Positions 22,287 through 32,100 of a stretch of 64,000 nucleotides of DNA are shown here, one piece after another. The notes below the pieces were generated by a model. It was not told the DNA's origin, ran no database searches, and worked only from the letters and a program-made list of their open reading frames with translations. The translations under genes and the position numbers were made by a program. The DNA lies in contig NW_020954548.1 of assembly GCF_900497805.2 (NCBI RefSeq), positions 10,801,866-10,865,865 of the forward strand, in the 5' to 3' direction. This stretch comes from Vombatus ursinus (taxonomy: Eukaryota; Chordata; Mammalia; Diprotodontia; Vombatidae). The number at the start of each line of letters is the position of its first letter. Position 1 is the first letter of the stretch.

Positions 22287-22555
22287 ACTTGTAAGGTTAA
22301 GGTTAGCTAATACAACAATCCCAATTGGGAATCCCTTCTATAACATCCCTGATGGGGATTTCTGAAGGCCTCAGTGATAGTGAACTTACTACCTCCTGAG
22401 GTGGCCCATTATACTTTTATACATTTTTAATTATCAGGACATTTTCCCCTGATAATGAACTGAAATCTGTGTCTCTGTAACTTTTTTTTTTTAACCTGTT
22501 ACTCCAAGTTCTGACCTCAGGGTACACCCTGTAAAACAAGTTTAATCCTTCTTCC
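22287..22555 (-). repeat. L3/CR1-clade LINE fragment
   Basis: Antisense pieces: gtgaacttactacctcctga, ggtggcccattatac, aagttctgacctcaggg, tttaatccttcttccatatg. Same region as 10434-10844. Confidence 0.55.
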
Positions 22556-22559
22556 ATAT

Positions 22560-22680
22560 GGCAACTTTTTAGTTTCCTAATCTGTAAAATGGGCATAACA
22601 ACTTGTAATTACAGAGTTGCCTGGAGGAAAGTACTTAGTAAAAGGCAAAGCACTAGGGAAACATGAGCTGTTATTACAAA
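22560..22680 (+). repeat. MIR SINE fragment
   Basis: agtttcctaatctgtaaaat, gggcataacaac, agagttgcctggagg. Confidence 0.5.
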
Positions 22681-23007
22681 GAAGTGGGACTTCTGTGTTC
22701 CTGAGGCTGTATCTTGAAAAGCCACCTCCAGTAACAAGGCTCAGAAATGGATGACCTACATTTGACCAGCTTAAGGAAAATACATCTCCCCAATTTAGCC
22801 ATATTATATCTGAAATCCCATAATACAACCTTATTTCCTTTGACTTAAGCCAAATAGGGACTTCTATCCACTCTTAAAATGTAGCTATACCTGAGGGGAG
22901 TAACATACTAAGTTTTCTTTTATTTATCAGTGTGAAGGGGATCATTTGGTTCTTTCCTAGGAACATGTGTTGAAAAGGAGCCTGTTAAAGGTCATAAGGA
23001 CCCTGAA

Positions 23008-23012
23008 TGTGT

Positions 23013-23055
<43 letters not shown>
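23008..23055. repeat. (TG)n microsatellite
   Basis: About 24 TG units with one ta interruption. Confidence 0.95.
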
Positions 23056-23056
<1 letters not shown>

Positions 23057-23147
23057 TGGGAAGGAAAAAAGGAAGCCAGAAGACATCAAATTCAAACTAG
23101 ACCTATGTCACAATTTTACCTAGGGTTGGCCCTGGTGCCATATAAGG

Positions 23148-23170
23148 CATTATTATTATTATTATTATTG
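23148..23170. repeat. (ATT)n microsatellite
   Basis: Seven attattatt units. Confidence 0.8.
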
Positions 23171-24793
23171 TTATAAGCATTACATGAATATGTCATTAAT
23201 TTCAAGAGCCTGAAACAAAATATATGATCTGAAATTAATCTGATGTTCTTTTATGTTGGGAGTGCAGAGAGAAGGAAGATGGTGGGAATGGGTAGAGTTA
23301 AAAAGACTGAGTATCAACACAATTATTTCCCCTTGAAAAACTTAGAAAGGGTTGGCTATATTTTAATCTTAAGTGTTTTTCCCTTCGTAGCATGTAATAA
23401 CTATTTTTAAGGGACCTTCAACTTCTCTTTTTCTCTGGCACTCTCCATTATCCCCTTTTTACACCCTCCCTTCCTCTCCCACCTCCCCATTTTTTCCTTT
23501 CTGTATTCCACTGTGGCCTGATAGCACAAAGGGAAAAAAATACAATTCTGTAAGTTCAGATAGAAAATGAATTCAATGTGGGGAACATGAAATGTGCTTG
23601 AGGCTTGGAGAAAACAAAGCTCTTGGTGACTTTTGGCAGACCAGAAGGAAAGGACACAGCAGAGCACATTCCCCTGGAATGGTGAGCTGCATATTTATAC
23701 AATCAGATTCACGTGGCAGGCTAATCTCCAACCTGCCCATGGGTCACTTCTCAGTTTGTAAATATGAGGCGTAGGGGTCTTCTAGCATGGAAGAAATATA
23801 AATGAGTGGGCTTGTTCGCCATCTGCTATAGATTTTGGTGTGTTTTATGCTCAGGCTGTGCTTTATTGGCATAAATCATTTGGTCCTGAGGACATACAGG
23901 GCTAAGGTAAGGGGAACAATTGCATTTTATCATGATATGCAATCATCGGGTTTTGTATTATATAATTTACCCACTGAAGGTCTCCACTACAATACACTTT
24001 ATTTAGGTATTTGCAGACCAGAAGATGCTCTCTGATGCTCTGCCTGCTTAATGTTTATTCCTTCTGAGTCTGCCCAACTTGGTTTCAGTTTTTCATGCCA
24101 CCAAACTCACAAATGACCTCCCATTATGAATATCAGAGCTAGTACTTCAGGGTTCATTCTCCTGCGTGACTAGTGAAGAGATGGAGCAGAAGACAGACAT
24201 GGTGGTGGATAAGGGAAAAAGGAAGACTATCCACTTAAAAAATAACTGCTTGAAAGTTGGGATGGATTGAAATTTCTTTGTGGTTATTGTTGTATCTATG
24301 CAGCCTATTGGGTAGTTTGCAGTCTGCATGGTTGGAGAGAGGGCTCCCATTGATGAAAGCATGGAACCACAGGAATATTAGAGAATTAGAGTGGGAGGTC
24401 TTATATAAAGGCAAGATACCCTTATTAATGTCTGACTTAAAGGTTCCCAGGGAACAGTATAGAGTTCAATGCTATGAATATATAATTAAGGAGCCTTGAG
24501 TTTACATGCCACAAAACAAATAATGATAAGAAGACTGGACCCTCTCTGATCTATTCCACCTTCTTACTTGATGAAATAGTAAGAGAATGAGAGCTCTATC
24601 GGACCTTAGAGGTGAATGAGTACTACTCTTTTTGTACTTTGTTCATTCTTTGTTCTTGCCATGTGACTAGCCCATCTACTTTCTTATCCCACAATTCCTT
24701 CAGGCTATTTCTCTTCTTCACAGTTTTTCATTGCTTATATGTGATAGCCTGCTCATACTCACCGTGTGCCTGCCTGCTGTGTTACTCTCATTT

Positions 24794-24822
24794 CTAGGTA
24801 TTCTAGGTATTCTAGGTATTCC
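24794..24822. repeat. 10-bp tandem repeat, three copies
   Basis: tattctaggt repeated three times head to tail. Confidence 0.85.
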
Positions 24823-25010
24823 ATGTCTCTTTGCCATATAGTAACACTGGTAGAATGTCAGTATTGAAAAGATGGGCTTTGGCTCTTTTCAGAAGCTTGG
24901 GGTCAGTTAAGGGACTTTGAAATTTCCCCAAAGTATTGTAGCTTGTTCTGTTCTTCCTTGGGTCCAACTCATTGTCTCTCTGTATTGTCTGTCCCACATA
25001 GAGCTGTAGG
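24823..25010 (-). repeat. RTE-clade LINE reverse-transcriptase remnant
   Basis: The minus-strand frame reads FQSPLTDPKLLKRAKAHLFN, then TDILPVLLYGKETWN. This matches the late reverse-transcriptase region of RTE/BovB-type LINEs (FN...ILPVL.YG.ETW). It is about 190 bp, a remnant only. It fits with the RTE-like tails of the long SINEs in this window. Confidence 0.75.
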
Positions 25011-25064
25011 ATCTCTCTCTATAGATATCTCTTTATATAGTTATAGATATATCTGTAGATTTAT

Positions 25065-25140
25065 GCATATCAATCAATCAATAAACTTTTATTAAGGATC
25101 TACCATGTGCCAGGCACTATGCTAAGTATTTACTATAGGA
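25065..25140 (-). repeat. L2 LINE 3' terminus
   Basis: aatcaataaacttttattaa, ggatctaccatgtgcc, aggcactatgctaag. Confidence 0.65.
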
Positions 25141-25347
25141 TAAGCTCTATAAGGTATCTACCCAAATCCATGTTAAAACATGGGCAATAGATATTCTTCA
25201 TCCATTTGAACTTTGCTATGTGGATAGATAGACTAAACTCCTTGAAGTGATTACGGATCTCTTCCAGGAACATCTGCACTGTTCTAAGGCTTGACGCAAT
25301 CAGCACAATAGGATTTGCAAACAGGAAGTCTAAGGTGGTGGTGGCGT

Positions 25348-25540
25348 AGTATCAGTCTCAAATAGAAACAAATATCTGTGGATTGCATACTGACTTAGAA
25401 AACCACAAATTAACATTATTTACATTTTAAGGTACTTTATTTTATTAAACATTTTCCAATATCATTTTAGTCTGGTTTGAGCTACACCTAGGAGTTGTGC
25501 AGGTGTGCTGGTCCTTGGGCAACATGTTTGACACCTTTGG
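25348..25540. mobile_element. MITE-like element, family shared with 53017
   Basis: agtctcaaatagaaac ... gcatactgacttagaaaacc ... ttttattaaacattttcc ... ggcaacatgtttgacacc. It is the reverse complement family member of 53017-53229. Ends carry short caaa/tttg inverted termini. Non-coding. Confidence 0.65.
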
Positions 25541-25564
25541 ATATGACTTTTGGTAATTTCTGGA

Positions 25565-25920
25565 CCTCAGTTTCCTTCTGTGGTCAAAACCTTTCAGTGG
25601 CCCCAGTGTCTACAGCCTGACACTAAGGACAGGCTCTCCATAATCCGTGTCCTTAATATTTTTCTAGTTTTGTTTCACTTAATTCTCTTTCCTGTACTCT
25701 ATGTTCTGGTTATATGGCACTACCACTACTACTCTTACAATGCTCTTTCCTGCCCCCAAGCATTTGCGTGTGTTGTCCATAGGACTTAGAATGAACACTA
25801 AACTACTTGTTACAGGTAGAGCTTGAGGTCATGTCCTCTATGCCAACATCCCCAGCTAAAGGTCATCTCTTCTTTAAAATACTCATTTCCCTTTCACCCC
25901 CGCCCATGGACTTTAAAAAA
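25565..25920 (+). repeat. L2 LINE fragment
   Basis: Sense L2: aacctttcagtggccccagt, caatgctctttcctgccccc, aaaggtcatctcttctttaa. Confidence 0.55.
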
Positions 25921-26124
25921 ATTTGAAATGGTATCATATTTATTTGAGTTCATGTCTCATGCCCAATTGTCAATCTGCAAATAACCATAGAGAGGTCCAT
26001 TGTCATCCTGGATAGATGTCAAGTATCTAGAATACAATAACACCTGTAAAAAGAGATAATGGTTACCCACTGTTGATAATTCAGAAAGGGGCCTACATGT
26101 TCTAAAGATGCACATGTGCACAAT

Positions 26125-26320
26125 TCCAGTGAGAAAGTAGTATAATAGAAATTTGGAATCACAACCTTGGTTTTAATCTTAGATTCACTAATTAATGTCT
26201 TTTGTCACTTTGGGAAAGTCAACCTTACTTGGCCCCAGGTACCTAATCTATAAAATGGTGGGGTTGGACAAGATGGCCTTCAAAGCCCTTTCATTGTGAC
26301 ATCTATGCTCTGTTGGAGTG
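26125..26320 (+). repeat. MIR SINE
   Basis: gtagtataatagaaatttgg, ctttgggaaagtcaacctta, gttggacaagatggccttca. Confidence 0.6.
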
Positions 26321-26390
26321 GTCTGAAGATACCAGTGGTTGCACAAAAAACTCACTAATCAATTTATAAGTAAAAGAATAAAGATACACA

Positions 26391-26682
26391 TAACAGGGCA
26401 TAGCTGCACACCTGAATCCCTACTATTTGAGAGGCTGAGTCCAGTGGGATTGCTTGAGCTTATTACTTCTGAGCTAAAGTGGGTTGGGTATCTGTGCTAA
26501 ACCTGGCACCAATAATGGTGAGTTCTTGGGAGCCAGGAGCCATGAAGGAGGGGTCAGAATAGCCTAAGCTGGAAACGGAGCAGGTTAAAGCTTCCAAACC
26601 CATCAGCAATGGGAGTGGCCATGAGTAGCCACTCTATATCCAGCCTGGGCAAGGTAGGAAGACTGAGTCTCAAAACAAAAAG
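26391..26682 (+). pseudogene. 7SL RNA retropseudogene
   Basis: Near full-length copy of the signal recognition particle RNA. Blocks in 7SL order: gagaggctgag (Alu domain), gggattgcttgag, gcaccaataatggtgag, ttgggagcc, gaaggaggggtcagaatag (S domain), ggaaacggagcagg, cagcaatgggag, tagccactctatatccagcc and tgggcaaggtag ... gactgagtctc, then an A-rich tail. Flanks aagatacaca (26381-26390) and aggatacaca (26681-26690) are a 9-of-10 target duplication. The S domain is present, so it is a 7SL copy rather than an Alu/B1-type SINE. Substitutions throughout make function unlikely. Confidence 0.9.
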
Positions 26683-26829
26683 GATACACACAGAAAGTAC
26701 AAGCAAGAGGATGACTATGAGTATAGTTTGGTCCTATAAAAGTAATGTCAGGTGTGCTAAAGCTTAGAATGAGTTAAGACTGACAGGAAAACTAATATGG
26801 TTTTCATTTTTTTTTTTGCTATATTGAGG

Positions 26830-27060
26830 AAAAGAGGAAAACCAAAGAAGGAATGAGACTGCTGCATGGAGTGTATTGGGATAATAAATGACAACAGAGA
26901 TAAGGCAGAGATTTTCAATTCTTATTTTGCTACTGTTTCCTGTGTAGAGGAGAATGACCTTTCTCATTGAAAATGACAGAATGAAAATGGATAACAGGAG
27001 TTGATCCCTCAGATCAGAGGAAATTTCCTAAGACTTAGATCTGTCCAAAAGTCTAATGGG
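26830..27060 (+). repeat. L3/CR1-clade LINE fragment
   Basis: Sense fragment: gataaggcagagattttcaa then ttcttattttgctactgttt and a block near agatcagaggaaatttccta, the inter-domain region of CR1-clade ORF2. It abuts the L1 5'UTR. Confidence 0.5.
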
Positions 27061-27076
27061 CTCCTTCAAGAGGTCG

Positions 27077-27735
27077 TGGGTATGAGGGCAGAGCCAAGAT
27101 AGCAGAGCAGAGGAAGCATTCTAGCCAAACTCTCTTAACATTCCCCTCCAAACAACTTTAAAATAATAAAATCGAATCCTGGAGCAGCACGGCCAACAGA
27201 AGGTCGGAATGAGACATTTTTCCAGCCCAAGACAACTTAGGATGTCAGAAGGAGAGGTCTGTGGGGATTGGCCTAGAGCTTCATGGGGTGGCAACACTGG
27301 CAGCAACTCTGGGAGGTCTCACTACCAAGAGACAGTAAGGAGATTGGACAGTTGGTCAGAAAGATATGACAGGAGATCCCTGTGCTGGCACTGGGTGAAG
27401 GACTGGGTGCCGCTTGGCAACTCCATTGCTTATTATCCAATTCCAGGTCAGATAAGAGTGCTTGCAGTCACAAGGGAACAGCGGCCCTGGTCACAGTTTC
27501 AAGGTGGAAAAAGATCAAGAACCCTAGTTCCTGGCAGCAGTTCCAGAGTGGAAAGAGGATCTTGTGATCACAAGGTGCTGTCCCCAAGGAGCAGGGTTCC
27601 TTTGTTGGTAAGGACCAGGCAGAGTTGCACAAAGATGTCAGTTTCGCTCTCTCTTCCAGAGTCATTGAAGTCCAGTGGCAAGATAAAAGTCAGAACAACT
27701 GGCTGTGATCCAGGATGCAGTGCATGGCCTTGGCA
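27077..27735 (+). repeat. L1 5'UTR fragment without ORFs
   Basis: Opens gagggcagagccaagatagc, the typical L1 transcript start (gagccaagatggc), then gcagcacggccaacagaagg and agcccaagacaacttaggat. Neither ORF1 nor the 3' end follows. What lies at 27740-27960 is unplaced. Open frames here are short and unsupported. Confidence 0.6.
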
Positions 27736-28011
27736 TCTCTGATGTCTGATTAAGCTCTCGGCACTCCACAGTGCCGGCTTCAGCTGCCTTCATAGTTGTT
27801 ACAACAAATTATCTTCACCTTCCCATTCCACCAGAAATCTTCACATGCTTGGGGTAGACATCCCCCTAAGTCACTGATGGGTTTCAGGCTTGTTGATTAC
27901 CCTCAATCTGGTTTAGGCCATCTGCCAAGATGGTTTGCCAGAGTGTAACATGCTGCAGGTTCTTGGAACCACAGATGAGAGTTGGGCTATCATCCACCTA
28001 TGGTGTGCATA

Positions 28012-28106
28012 GGATAAAATAGAATAGGATAGGATAGGATAGGACAAGATAGGATAGAATGGGATGAGATGGGATGAGATGGGATGGGATAGAACAGAAT
28101 GGAGCA
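28012..28106. repeat. (GGATA)n/(GGATG)n pentanucleotide repeat
   Basis: About 18 five-base units of agg-ata type drifting to ggatg. In the gene sense it reads ccta-type pentamers. Confidence 0.9.
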
Positions 28107-28194
28107 AAGCTAAGTCTTCCACTGGTAAAGTTGGCTTCTTTAGCATTGATCCATGGAGGGAGAAGAATAGGTACTTTTTTCCTTTGATCAACTG

Positions 28195-28262
28195 AAATAA
28201 TGTTTGTAAAGTGCTTAGCACAATGTCTGGTACATAGTAGGCTTGTACAAATGCTTATTCCC
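28195..28262 (+). repeat. MIR/L2 3' end
   Basis: gtaaagtgcttagcacaatg, tctggtacatagtaggc. Confidence 0.55.
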
Positions 28263-28477
28263 TTCATCTCATTTGGTCTGGTAGTCTTAGCCTTCCCAAG
28301 TTTTACCAAACTAGGCCCTTGTTTAGTGGAGAACAGGGTTCTCCCAAGTATCTGTTAGTTTCATTTCCCATTTTGTTCTCAGCTGTATCTTAACATCTGC
28401 CACAGACCAGGAGAAAGTACACTGCTAGGCAAGCACCCAGAGGTTCCATCCTAGTGAAGGTCAAGTCCCCAGCTTAC

Positions 28478-28604
28478 GTTTGGTTGCTGAGAGCTGCGAT
28501 TTGTGCTGCCCTCTGACCAGCCGGCAGGTGGAACCATCTCCATTGCAGACTCCACAGTTATCTTCCTTGATGGTGCTTCCCAGCTGGTGGTCACAGCCAA
28601 CAAT
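28478..28604 (-). CDS. ADAMTSL1: ADAMTSL1 internal exon: end of cysteine-rich module
   Basis: This 127-nt exon encodes 42 residues beginning [10 protein letters not shown] and ending KSQLSATK, plus one base of the next codon. It holds the ADAMTS-type cysteine-rich signature GCD...[14 protein letters not shown], four cysteines in a disulfide-knot pattern, then the start of the spacer. ADAMTSL1 is a secreted matrix glycoprotein related to ADAMTS proteases but without the catalytic domain. The acceptor is a strong pyrimidine tract ending tttttttgtcag and the donor is C|gtaagc. The phase is 0 in and 1 out. From memory the human protein differs at two sites here (TVK and GQY against TIK and GQH). 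ADAMTSL3 has more differences (for example GVCAGDG), so ADAMTSL1 fits best. The preceding exon, expected to end CISGLCQ, was not found to the right. Confidence 0.95.
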
Positions 28605-28943
28605 CTGACAAAAAAAGAAAGATGTACAGTTCAAACAGAGCACCTACTGACGGAGACATCCATCTCTGTGACTAATTACCACCAAATTATTCTCACATCA
28701 TCCCTAGAGGGCTGTAAAATATGTTACCCACGGAGGAGTCTGAACTCAGCCAGGAGTCTAACTGAACTTGGGAGTTAGAAATTCAGAACAGCACCAAATG
28801 GCTTTTGCAGTTCAGACATAGGGGGAGGAAGAGATGGAAAAGTCTGTGTGTATGTAAGTGTGTGCAGGCCTCTGTGTACATGGGCGTATGCGTGCACAGA
28901 CATATGTGTGTGGATAAGGGATGAGAAAAGCAGATCATTACAA

Positions 28944-28944
<1 letters not shown>

Positions 28945-28982
<38 letters not shown>

Positions 28983-29004
28983 TCTCTCTCCCTCCCTCCC
29001 TCTT
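28945..29004. repeat. (CT)n microsatellite
   Basis: About 15 CT units followed by cctc-rich sequence. Confidence 0.9.
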
Positions 29005-29202
29005 TTTTCTAAATCCCAATTTGGTTTCAATATAATTCCCATATTAATTAATTAATTCTTCCAAAAATTTATTAAGGGCCTATAATATTCAATATACAGT
29101 ACAATATTCAATACATGGTGTTAGGTAGGAGCACAGATAAAATAAGTTGATTTATTGTCCTGGAAAAACAAAACAAAAAAACAAAAACCAAATAAACTAA
29201 CA

Positions 29203-29220
29203 CCCCCCCCCCCCCCCCCC
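29203..29220. repeat. Poly(C) run of 18
   Basis: Eighteen consecutive C on the plus strand (G18 in the gene sense). Confidence 0.9.
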
Positions 29221-29474
29221 GAGATAACCTCCAAGCAGAAAACTAAAAGGCTCTTAGGCAAACCATAACAAGCAATTTTTAAGATTTACTATACAAAGAA
29301 CAACACTGTATGTGTTCTGAATTTAGGGAAATGATCAGTAACCCACTTAGGATTTTAAGCACAATTAGGTAACTTTATTTGCACAGTCTAACTCAGGCTC
29401 ATCAATAGTACTAACCTATATGAAAATATAGCTGGCATGATTTAATTCTCTATTTTCTCCCCTCAACTTTTCCC

Positions 29475-29611
29475 CCACCGAGGCAATGGGGTTAAGTGAC
29501 TTGCCTATGGTCACACAGCTAGTAAGTGTTATGTGTCTGAGGCCGGATTTGAACTCAGGTCCTCCTGACTCCAAGGCTGGTGCTCTATCCACTGTGCCAC
29601 CTAGTTGCCCC
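29475..29611 (-). repeat. Short marsupial SINE
   Basis: Antisense: gaggcaatggggttaagtga, cacacagctagtaagtgtta, gaactcaggtcctcctgact, ccacctagttgcccc. It carries the caattgcctc-type tail rather than the RTE tail. Confidence 0.85.
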
Positions 29612-29734
29612 TTCCCCTCAACTTCTAGAGTCAACATCAAATTTAGACTAAATTTAATACCAGTTTGTATTCAGAATCATGGGATGTAGAGCTTGGAGGA
29701 CTTTAGAAATAATCTAGTCAAGGATCTTAATTTC

Positions 29735-30415
29735 ATTCTTCTTTAGTTTTATTGATGCCTTTCTGCTATTTGCTAATACACTGCTCTTCCCATGACAACA
29801 CACAAGTTGTTCCACCATTCCTCAGTAAATAGGTACCCACTTCGTTTCCACTTCTTTCCTACCACAAAAAAAGGCTGCTACAAATATTTTGCAGTTTTAT
29901 TAGACCTTGGTTTCTATCTTTGACCTCCTTGAGTATATATGCCCCTATAATAACTAGGTCAAAGGGCAGGAACACTTAAATGTCTTTTCCCTTTAATTCA
30001 AAATTACTTTCCAGAAGAATTGGATCAATTAACAGGGTTCACAGCTGCGTTAAAATGGTATGTGCATGGAATACTACTGTCTTTAGGAAACACTGAATAT
30101 GAAAGATCTTGAGAATCATAGAATGATTCGAATGAAGTGATTTGGTGAGAAATAAGCAAAACTGAGAGAACAGTACCCACAATGACAATAATATTGTAAA
30201 CAGAAACCCCACTAAAAGGCAGTAAAATTCTGATTGTAAAGACTGATTTCAGTCCAGAGAAAGGGAGATGGAGTGATGATAGAATAGACCTCTCTCCTCT
30301 CTAAAGAAAGGTAGAGGACTGCGGGGATGGCAGTTGTTACTGTGATATACACTATGCCAGACGTGGTGGATGTGTCAGTTGGTTTTACTTACATATTTGA
30401 TTTGTCTTAAAAAAT
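29735..30415. mobile_element. L1 3' end with 5' inversion
   Basis: Left part (to about 30050) is antisense L1: ttgttccaccattcctcagt, acttcgtttccacttctttc, aggtcaaagggcagg. Right part is sense L1: ggaatactactgtctttagg, agcaaaactgagagaacagt, caataatattgtaaacagaa. Both meet at neighbouring points of the L1 sequence, as twin priming produces. Confidence 0.65.
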
Positions 30416-30620
30416 AGCATTTATAAAGTGCTTTACAATTTGCAAAGAACTTCATAAATGTTATCTCATTTTATCCCTACAATATGCTTGGGAGGTAGAT
30501 GTTATTGCTATCCCATTATATAGATGAGGAAACTGAGGCAGAGGGTGAGTGACTTGCCCAGCGTCACATAGCTAGTGTATCCCTAAGACCAAATTTGAAT
30601 TCCAGGTCCAGTTCTCCATC
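30415..30620 (-). repeat. MIR SINE, near full length
   Basis: tttataaagtgctttacaat, gatgaggaaactgaggcaga, gtgacttgcccagcgtcac. Confidence 0.8.
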
Positions 30621-30644
30621 CAACGTGCACCTGGATGCATTACA

Positions 30645-30752
30645 AAGTCTTTTAGTCAATAAACATTTATTAAGTGTCTATTATATGCCAGGCACTGTGC
30701 TAAGCACTAGGGATGCTGGAAAGAGCAACAGTCCTTGCTTTCAAAGAGCTCA
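30645..30752 (-). repeat. L2 LINE 3' terminus
   Basis: gtcaataaacatttattaag, gccaggcactgtgctaagca, ttcaaagagctcatagg. Confidence 0.75.
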
Positions 30753-30760
30753 TAGGAAGG

Positions 30761-30761
<1 letters not shown>

Positions 30762-30797
<36 letters not shown>

Positions 30798-30828
30798 TGT
30801 ATGTGTGTGAGTGAGAGAGAGAGAGAGA
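30762..30828. repeat. (TG)n(GA)n microsatellite
   Basis: About 18 TG units, then gagagagaga. Confidence 0.95.
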
Positions 30829-30989
30829 AGTGTTTAGGGTAGGGGATGGAAAAATTTAAGGGGGGAAATTGTGGTGTAAAAGCAAAAGGCATATATGAAA
30901 CAGTTTAAAAATAGGAATAGAAATAGTATATTTAAAAATATTATCTTAGTGTTCCTGTCTTCCCAGAGCCCCTCTGTCAGTGACTCTTT

Positions 30990-31160
30990 CTTTTGTTATC
31001 TTTGATAGTTTAATAGATGAGATGACACTTTCAGAGTTGCCTTAATTTGGATTTCTCTTATTCGTAGTGATTTGGATAAAATGTGGTTGATAGTATGCAT
31101 CTTTTCCTTTGAAAACCATTCATAGCTTCTGGCCACTCTATTTTGGTGAATAAATCCATT
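30990..31160 (-). repeat. L1 LINE fragment
   Basis: Antisense L1 ORF2 C-terminal region: tttggatttctcttattcgt, agtgatttgga, catcttttcctttgaaaacc. Confidence 0.6.
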
Positions 31161-31164
31161 ATTT

Positions 31165-31240
31165 GATTCATGAGGGAGCTGGGGCTCAGAAAGGTCAAGT
31201 GATTTGCCCAAAGTACCACTTAGACTGTCCTCCTCATGCC
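31165..31240 (-). repeat. MIR SINE fragment
   Basis: gagctggggctcagaaagg, tcaagtgatttgcccaaagt. Confidence 0.5.
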
Positions 31241-32085
31241 TCTCATGCTCATGATCCTTATTACTGGTTTAATTTAATTGTTTCTTCTTTTTGGCTATAT
31301 TTAATAATTGCAAACATCTGTTCAGGCAATTGTTAAAAGATATGATTTATTTAGCATTTGGTTATATATGTGCTGGGTTTTAAAAAATGTGGTGGGTAAT
31401 GTGTTCTTTTCAAATAAAAAAAAACAAACACAAACATCTTTTAAACAGATGACAAAGTTACAGCTCCTTCAGAGTAGCAAACATTTTCACATGAATAATC
31501 TATTAGGAAAACATTGTAAAAAAACACTTATGTTTAAAATGAATAGACAGCAACTTAGTCAAACCCCCACAGTGAAATTGCTGTCCTTTTCAACCTACTA
31601 GGGAAACTATAGTCCTTGTCTCAGACTCCATTTAAGCTTTGTCTACATGGATCCATATTGTGGTTAGAAAAAACCAAAGCTCTTTGTTTAGTGGCCTTCT
31701 ACATGACAGCAACAAAATTATTTCCATGGGCAAGAAAAAGTATTTGTGGGTGGGCTGATAACCCTGCAGGCACTAGTATGTACTCATTCCATTTTGGTTC
31801 TGTGTTAGTTGTGTGGCCTAGGGATTTTTTTTTTTATTGGTGGCATTGTTTGTACCATCAACACCATTTTACAGAGAGTTGACCCAATGGGCTTTTACCT
31901 CACTCATCAATCAGTTCTAGTCACTAGCCAATCATATTGCAAGCAAGGAGTCTCAAGTAAGGGGTGGTGGAGTGGAGGGTGAGAGAAATGCCAAACCGTC
32001 AAACCACTAAACCAATGGTTCCAACATGCAGACCACAGAGTCACGAATCCAAAAGCAAATCTAAAATACCTTCTGTTGACCGCAT

Positions 32086-32100
32086 TAAAAAAAAAAAAAA
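32086..32100. repeat. Poly(A) run
   Basis: Fourteen to fifteen A after gaccgcatt; could be the tail of an unrecognised retroposed sequence on the plus strand. Confidence 0.6.

Larger units (their letters stand above)
13787..28477 (-). other. ADAMTSL1: ADAMTSL1 intron of about 14.7 kb
   Basis: A complete intron bounded by donor gtaagc and acceptor ttctctacag on the minus strand. Stretches 14705-14980, 17640-18470, 18670-19200, 20715-21330, 22690-23005 and 23060-24790 contain no gene or repeat I can name, apart from the microsatellites listed. Confidence 0.9.

Noticed and set aside
29416-29640. Minus-strand frame with GGPEFKSGLRH, similar to one at 38910-39227
   Set aside because: Both are translations of the same short SINE in antisense.
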